A DNA stretch of 64,000 nt from Streptomyces sp. NBC_00536. Its GTDB lineage: Bacteria > Actinomycetota > Actinomycetes > Streptomycetales > Streptomycetaceae. The number at the start of each line of letters is the position of its first letter. The stretch's first letter is position 1. Shown here in pieces: positions 60,163-64,000 of the stretch. Under the pieces are notes generated by a model. It was not told the origin of the DNA, searched no databases, and worked only from the letters and a program-made list of their open reading frames with translations. Location: assembly GCF_036346295.1 (NCBI RefSeq), contig NZ_CP107819.1:3968001-4032000 (forward strand), written 5' to 3'. The translations under genes and the position numbers were made by a program.

Positions 60163-60807
60163 ATGAGCACGCTTCGCTTCCTCCGTACCGCCCTCGCCGT
60201 CGCCACCGCGGCCATCCTGCCCTTCGCCCTGGCCGCCTGCTCCGAATCCGGCAAGGACAGCGCGGCCGGTCCGGCCGCCGACTCGGCGGGCGCGGTCCCC
60301 ACCGCGCCCGCCGTGGACGGTGCGCCGTCCACGGACAAGCCCTTCGGCCCCGCCTGTGCGGGGGTCCCCGCCACCGGCGCGGGCAGCTTCGACGGCATGG
60401 CCAAGGACCCGGTCGCCACCGCCGCCTCCCACAATCCGGCGCTGTCCACCCTGGTCGCCGCCGTCAAGCAGGCCGGCCTGGTCGACACCCTCAACAACGC
60501 CAAGGACCTCACCGTCTTCGCCCCGACCAATGAGGCCTTCGCCAAGATCCCGAAGGCCGACCTGGACAAGGTCCTCGCCGACAAGGCGATGCTGACGAAG
60601 ATCCTCACCTACCACGTGGTGGGCCAGAGGCTGGCGCCGCAGCAGCTGGAGAGCGGCTCCTTCGACACCCTGGAGAAGGACCAGGTCACCACCGCCGGAT
60701 CCGGCACCTCCTACCAGGTCAACGGCGCCTCCCACGTGGTCTGCGGCAACGTCCCGACCGCCAACGCGACCGTCTACATCGTCGACACCGTCCTGATGCC
60801 CAAGTAG
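60163..60807 (+). CDS. Fasciclin-domain lipoprotein (MPT83-like)
   Basis: 214 residues with lipobox LAAC and a single fasciclin domain (DLTVFAPTNEAFAKIP, ILTYHVVGQRLAP, VYIVDTVLMPK). GGAGAA lies 8 bases before the ATG at 60163; an ATG at 60151 is less well placed. MPT70/MPT83 of mycobacteria have the same domain and are SigK targets, so this is a likely member of the SigK regulon, probably cotranscribed with the oxidoreductase 34 bp upstream. The role on the surface is unknown. Confidence 0.9.
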   Translation: MSTLRFLRTALAVATAAILPFALAACSESGKDSAAGPAADSAGAVPTAPAVDGAPSTDKPFGPACAGVPATGAGSFDGMAKDPVATAASHNPALSTLVAAVKQAGLVDTLNNAKDLTVFAPTNEAFAKIPKADLDKVLADKAMLTKILTYHVVGQRLAPQQLESGSFDTLEKDQVTTAGSGTSYQVNGASHVVCGNVPTANATVYIVDTVLMPK

Positions 60808-60847
60808 CGGCCGGGGAACGGGCCCCGCGGGAGAACGAGCGCGGCCA

Positions 60848-60881
60848 CAGGGCCGGTCACCGACTGTGGTGACCGGCCCTG
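60848..60881 (+). terminator. Hairpin terminator
   Basis: A 14-bp stem (CAGGGCCGGTCACC and complement) with a 6-base loop follows the fasciclin gene by 41 bp. Confidence 0.8.
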
Positions 60882-60946
60882 AGCCATGCCTTCGAGCCGC
60901 TAGGGTTTGCGTGGGTATCGCACGGGGTCGGGGAGGGCCGGGGCGG

Positions 60947-63052
60947 ATGAGTCGTCGTTCCAGTGGACTGGTCGGGATCTGGGCCGAGGCCCAGCGCCAG
61001 CAGCAACGCTCGCAGGCCCTGCAGCAGCGGGAGCGAGAACGTCAGCAGCGGGCTCAGGAGCGGGACATGGCCCGCGGCCTGCGCGAACAGAAGGTGGCCT
61101 ACCGCCAGTACCGGGACGCCGAGGCGCGGCGGCTCACCGAGCAGCTGGAACAGCAGGTCGCCGCGCTCCAGGGGCTGCTCGGCCAGGGCTGTGCCGCACC
61201 CGCCTTCCGGATCGCCGCGTTGCGGCGGCCCGAACGGGTCGAGGCGTTCAACCCGGGTCAGCTGGAGCGTCCGGTGCCGATGCCGGAACCGCACCAGTTC
61301 GCCGTGCAGACCGGCTGGGGCATCGGGGCGGGCCGCCGGGCGCAGGCCGAGGCCGACGCGCACGCCCGGTACACCCAGGCCTGGCACGCGGCCCAGGCCG
61401 CCGAGACGCAGCGGCAGCAGCAGCTCTCCGCGTACCGCGCGCAGTACGACCGGTGGGCGGGCGGGCAGCTCGCGGAGATCCGCGCGCACAACACCGGGAT
61501 CGCGGAGCTGGCGGCCTCGCTGCGCGCCGGTGACCCCGACGCGGCCGTCGAGTACTTCTCGGCCGCGCTGTACTCGTCCTCCGGCTGGCCCGGGGAACTG
61601 CCGCGCGCGCTGAGCGCCGCCTACGATCCGGGGGCCCGCCAGCTGGTCCTGAACTGGGAGCTGCCGGGGTTCGACGTGGTGCCCACCGCGAAGTCGGTGC
61701 GGTACATGCCGAGCACGGACCAGGACAAGGAGTCCCCGCTCCCGGTGGGCCAGCGCCGCGCGGTGTACCGCGATCTGCTCGCGCAGTGCGTCCTGCTGGT
61801 GCTGCGGGACCTGTTCGAGGCGGACGAGTTCGGCGCCCTGGAGTCGGTGGCCCTCAACGGGTACGTCGACGACCACGATCCGGCGACGGGCCGTCCCGCG
61901 CAGATCTTCCTGGCCACGGTGATGGCGACCCGACCGTCCTTCGCCGCCCTCCACCTGGCCCAGGTCAACCCGGTGGACTGCCTGACCGGCGCTCTGCGCG
62001 GGCAGTTGTCGGCCCGCCCGGACCTGCTCACGGCCGTACGTCCGGCCCGCACGCCGGAGGACCTCGGCTCGGGCGTGGTCACGCACGGAAGCGGCACTGG
62101 CGGCGGAGCGGGGGACGAGGAGCCCGATCTGTTCTCGATGGATCCCATCGAGTTCGAGGGCCTGGTCGCCGAGCTGTTCCGGGCCATGGGGATGCAGGCC
62201 GTGATGACCCAGCGGTCCAACGACGGCGGGGTGGACGTCGACGCGACCGACCCCACCCCGATCCGCGGCGGCTCGATCGTGGTCCAGGTCAAGCGGTACC
62301 GCAACACCGTCCCGCCGACCGCCGTGCGCGACCTGTACGGCACGGTCCAGGACGCGGGGGCCAACAAGGGCGTACTGGTGACGACCTCGGGCTTCGGTCC
62401 GGGATCGCACGCCTTCGCCCAGGGCAAGCCGCTGGAGCTGGTCTCCGGGCCGGAGCTGGTGGACCTGCTGCACCGGCACGGGCTGCGCGGCCGTCTCGGG
62501 GACGGCGGCCGTCCGGCGGCGGCCGTCCCCGCCCAGCGCGAAGCCACCCCGGCCCCGGCGGCCGCCCCCGAGTACAACGTGCTCGGCATGTACTGGTCCG
62601 GGCCGGTCGCGCTCGATGTGTGCGCCCTCGTCTGCGCGGGCACCCGGGTGCTCAGCGATGAGCACTTCGTCTTCTTCAACAACCACCGCACCCCGGACGG
62701 TTCGGTGCGCAGCCGTCCGCACACCCCGCCGGACCGGGCCGCGATCGAGGTGGCCTTCGACGCGCTCCCCGACCGCGCCGACCGGCTGGTGCTGGTCGCG
62801 GCGGTGGATCCCGAGACCCATCCGTACGCGGACCTGTCCGGGTTCCTCGCGGCCCGGATCCGGCTGCTCGGCGCCGACGGCACGGAGATCGACCAGCTGG
62901 ACGTGTCCGACGGCCGCCCCGGGGAAACCGCCCTGGTCCTGGGCTCGTTCCGGCGACGAGCGGGCGGTGACTGGTCCTTCGTGGCGGGCGGCAAGGGGTA
63001 TCCGGGCGGTCTGGCCGCCCTGGTGCACGACTTCGGGATCGCCACCGAATGA
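60947..63052 (+). CDS. Mrr-type restriction endonuclease fused to TerD domain
   Basis: 701 residues from the ATG at 60947. Residues ~10-80 are a glutamine/arginine-rich coiled coil, and ~150-380 are an uncharacterised helical region. Residues ~395-510 are an Mrr_cat nuclease with Glu404 (FEGLVAELF), Asp430 (GGVDVDA) and Gln447-x-Lys449 (VVQVKRY). The last ~150 residues are a TerD domain (YWSGPVALDVCALVC through FVAGGKGYPGGLAAL), a calcium-binding stress module. Mrr enzymes cut modified DNA. The fusion suggests a nuclease whose activity depends on Ter-type sensing. Stands alone after a terminator. Function inferred. Confidence 0.82.
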   Translation: MSRRSSGLVGIWAEAQRQQQRSQALQQRERERQQRAQERDMARGLREQKVAYRQYRDAEARRLTEQLEQQVAALQGLLGQGCAAPAFRIAALRRPERVEAFNPGQLERPVPMPEPHQFAVQTGWGIGAGRRAQAEADAHARYTQAWHAAQAAETQRQQQLSAYRAQYDRWAGGQLAEIRAHNTGIAELAASLRAGDPDAAVEYFSAALYSSSGWPGELPRALSAAYDPGARQLVLNWELPGFDVVPTAKSVRYMPSTDQDKESPLPVGQRRAVYRDLLAQCVLLVLRDLFEADEFGALESVALNGYVDDHDPATGRPAQIFLATVMATRPSFAALHLAQVNPVDCLTGALRGQLSARPDLLTAVRPARTPEDLGSGVVTHGSGTGGGAGDEEPDLFSMDPIEFEGLVAELFRAMGMQAVMTQRSNDGGVDVDATDPTPIRGGSIVVQVKRYRNTVPPTAVRDLYGTVQDAGANKGVLVTTSGFGPGSHAFAQGKPLELVSGPELVDLLHRHGLRGRLGDGGRPAAAVPAQREATPAPAAAPEYNVLGMYWSGPVALDVCALVCAGTRVLSDEHFVFFNNHRTPDGSVRSRPHTPPDRAAIEVAFDALPDRADRLVLVAAVDPETHPYADLSGFLAARIRLLGADGTEIDQLDVSDGRPGETALVLGSFRRRAGGDWSFVAGGKGYPGGLAALVHDFGIATE

Positions 63053-63091
63053 GCACGCGGGGCGCCCCCAACAGGAGCCTCCCAACAGGGT

Positions 63092-63105
63092 GTTTCACGT
63101 GAAAC
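63092..63105. other. parS site 1
   Basis: GTTTCACGTGAAAC, the perfect 14-bp ParB-binding palindrome of Streptomyces. The 16-bp form differs at one outer base. Confidence 0.93.
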
Positions 63106-63112
63106 CGGGCGT

Positions 63113-63126
63113 GTTTCACGTGAAAC
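63113..63126. other. parS site 2
   Basis: GTTTCACGTGAAAC within a perfect 16-bp TGTTTCACGTGAAACA, centred 21 bp from site 1. Confidence 0.95.
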
Positions 63127-63134
63127 ACTCATTT

Positions 63135-63148
63135 GTTTCACGTGAAAC
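63135..63148. other. parS site 3
   Basis: GTTTCACGTGAAAC within a perfect 16-bp TGTTTCACGTGAAACA, centred 22 bp from site 2 and 46 bp before the FMN reductase start. Confidence 0.95.
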
Positions 63149-63193
63149 ACCCGGTCAACGGACCAAGATCAGGTCGCACGTACCCTCCGTGCC

Positions 63194-63781
63194 ATGGCTA
63201 ATAACACACCTGTGAACAAGCTCGCTGTCATCGTCGGCTCCACCCGCGAAGGCCGCTTCGGCCCGACCGTGGCCGAATGGTTCACCGCGCTCGCCGCCGA
63301 GCACGGTGGCTTCGAGGTCGACGTCATCGACGTGGCCGAGCTGGAACTTCCCGCCCAGCACCCGAACTGGGGCACCCCGCGCACTCCCGCGCTGGAGGCA
63401 CTGTCCGAGCGCGTCACCGCGGCGGACGCGTTCGTCGTCATCACGCCGGAGTACAACCACAGCTACCCGGCGCAGCTGAAGCACTTCCTCGACCTGCACA
63501 CCACCCAGTGGCACGCCAAGCCGGTCGCCTTCGTGTCCTACGGCGGTGTCTCGGGCGGTCTGCGGGCCGTCGAGCACCTGCGCCAGGTCTTCGCCGAGCT
63601 GCACTGCGTCACGATCCGCGACGCGGTCAGCTTCCACGGCGCGTGGGACCACTTCGCCGAGGGCGGCAAGGCCCACGACCCGCAGGGCGCGGCCGGCGCG
63701 GCCAAGACCCTCCTCGACCGGCTGACCTGGTGGACCACCACGCTGCGCGAGGGCCGCACCGCCCGCCCGTACAACTCCTGA
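63194..63781 (+). CDS. NADPH-dependent FMN reductase
   Basis: 195 residues of the flavodoxin-like NAD(P)H:FMN reductase family. The FMN phosphate loop is IVGSTREGRFG, and PEYNHSYPAQLK is the flavin-ring motif, with FVSYGGVSGG following. It supplies reduced flavin or reduces quinones or other electrophiles. The start at 63194 has no clear Shine-Dalgarno sequence. It lies just after three parS sites, so ParB loading may influence its promoter region. Confidence 0.92.
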   Translation: MANNTPVNKLAVIVGSTREGRFGPTVAEWFTALAAEHGGFEVDVIDVAELELPAQHPNWGTPRTPALEALSERVTAADAFVVITPEYNHSYPAQLKHFLDLHTTQWHAKPVAFVSYGGVSGGLRAVEHLRQVFAELHCVTIRDAVSFHGAWDHFAEGGKAHDPQGAAGAAKTLLDRLTWWTTTLREGRTARPYNS

Positions 63782-63801
63782 CCAGCGCACCCGCCGTGCC
63801 G

Positions 63802-63835
63802 ACGGGTCCGGGCCGCCGTCGCGGCCCGGACCCGT
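63802..63835. terminator. Bidirectional hairpin terminator
   Basis: ACGGGTCCGGGCCGC pairs perfectly with its complement over a CGTC loop, between the convergent FMN reductase and kdpC. Confidence 0.85.
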
Positions 63836-63854
63836 CCGGCCATCCGGTCAGCCG

Positions 63855-64000
63855 TCAGCCCGTCAGGGACTTCAGCGCGATGTTCAATTCCAGTACGTTG
63901 ACGCGGGGTTCGCCCATGAAGCCCAGGGTCCGACCCTCGGTGTGGGCGGCGACGAGCTTCTCGACCTGGGCGACCGGCAGGTGGTTCCGCGCGGCGATCC
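63855..64000 (-). CDS. kdpC: KdpC, C-terminal end (cut by window edge)
   Basis: The minus strand from the right edge reads [20 protein letters not shown] then [20 protein letters not shown] and stops after LKSLTG. This is the highly conserved C-terminus of KdpC, the small subunit of the high-affinity KdpFABC potassium-transporting ATPase. About 48 residues are visible. The rest of the kdp operon should lie beyond the right edge. Confidence 0.9.
   Translation of the reverse strand, partial: IAARNHLPVAQVEKLVAAHTEGRTLGFMGEPRVNVLELNIALKSLTG

Noticed and set aside
1..64000. CRISPR arrays, insertion sequences, rRNA genes, or an origin with DnaA boxes
   Set aside because: No spaced direct repeats of CRISPR type, transposase motifs, rRNA sequence or DnaA-box cluster was seen on reading both strands.

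Overview
The window is high-GC actinobacterial chromosome, almost certainly from a Streptomyces or a close relative. The signs are the very high G+C and third-position bias, frequent GTG starts, GTGA/ATGA stop-start overlaps, four BTAD/SARP-type regulators, mycothiol-dependent enzyme families, TAGNNT -10 boxes, and three copies of the Streptomyces parS palindrome near the right end. No integrase, transposase, phage structural gene or CRISPR array was found. Most of the window reads as ordinary chromosome with a few accessory blocks.

Layout. 1-6.6 kb: end of a sugar transferase, an EtfD-like Fe-S reductase, a secreted repeat protein, a Yip1 membrane protein, a phosphoribosyltransferase, dcd and a 54-residue zinc-ribbon-like protein, then tRNA-Gly(CCC). 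7-14 kb: LysR regulator diverging from a mycothiol-dependent enzyme and a DUF1772 protein, an ArsB-like permease, a MerR regulator with its SDR target, a hydrolase and small conserved Streptomyces proteins. 14.2-21.4 kb: a six-gene minus-strand operon (ATP-grasp, radical SAM, ATP-grasp, mercaptopyruvate-type sulfurtransferase, MFS exporter, cystathionine beta-lyase-like enzyme). It looks like an undescribed pathway for a sulfur-containing, amino-acid-derived metabolite. 22-34.4 kb: a VOC protein, a secreted lectin, two divergent SARP regulators, a ricin/CAP protein, a CHAP endolysin-like protein and a 1529-residue trypsin-NTPase protein. 34.5-48.3 kb: a DrrAB-type ABC exporter with an AfsR-like regulator, an XRE-cupin regulator, a methyltransferase, a molybdate module (ModB-ModC fusion, HTH-TOBE regulator, tandem Mop protein), an orphan ATP-synthase-b-like protein, and another AfsR-like regulator followed by a small lipoprotein. 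48.4-64 kb: TetR and hydrolase, a serine hydrolase, a Shedu nuclease, a secreted alkaline phosphatase with a PHO-box-like promoter, a TAP-like peptidase, TerB, the SigK/RskA system diverging from a molybdopterin oxidoreductase and a fasciclin lipoprotein, an Mrr-TerD fusion, three parS sites, an FMN reductase and the 3' end of kdpC.

Recurring regulatory themes can be read directly. Three intergenic regions beside BTAD regulators carry direct repeats with 11-bp periodicity, the classical SARP operator geometry. SigK and its divergent target share an identical -35 element and spacer. The MerR, TetR and LysR genes each face a dyad. Conflict and stress functions (Shedu, Mrr-TerD, TerB, trypsin-NTPase, CHAP/CAP) are scattered through the right two thirds rather than forming a single island. 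Six gene 3' ends carry short tandem duplications that repeat the stop triplet, an unexplained pattern.
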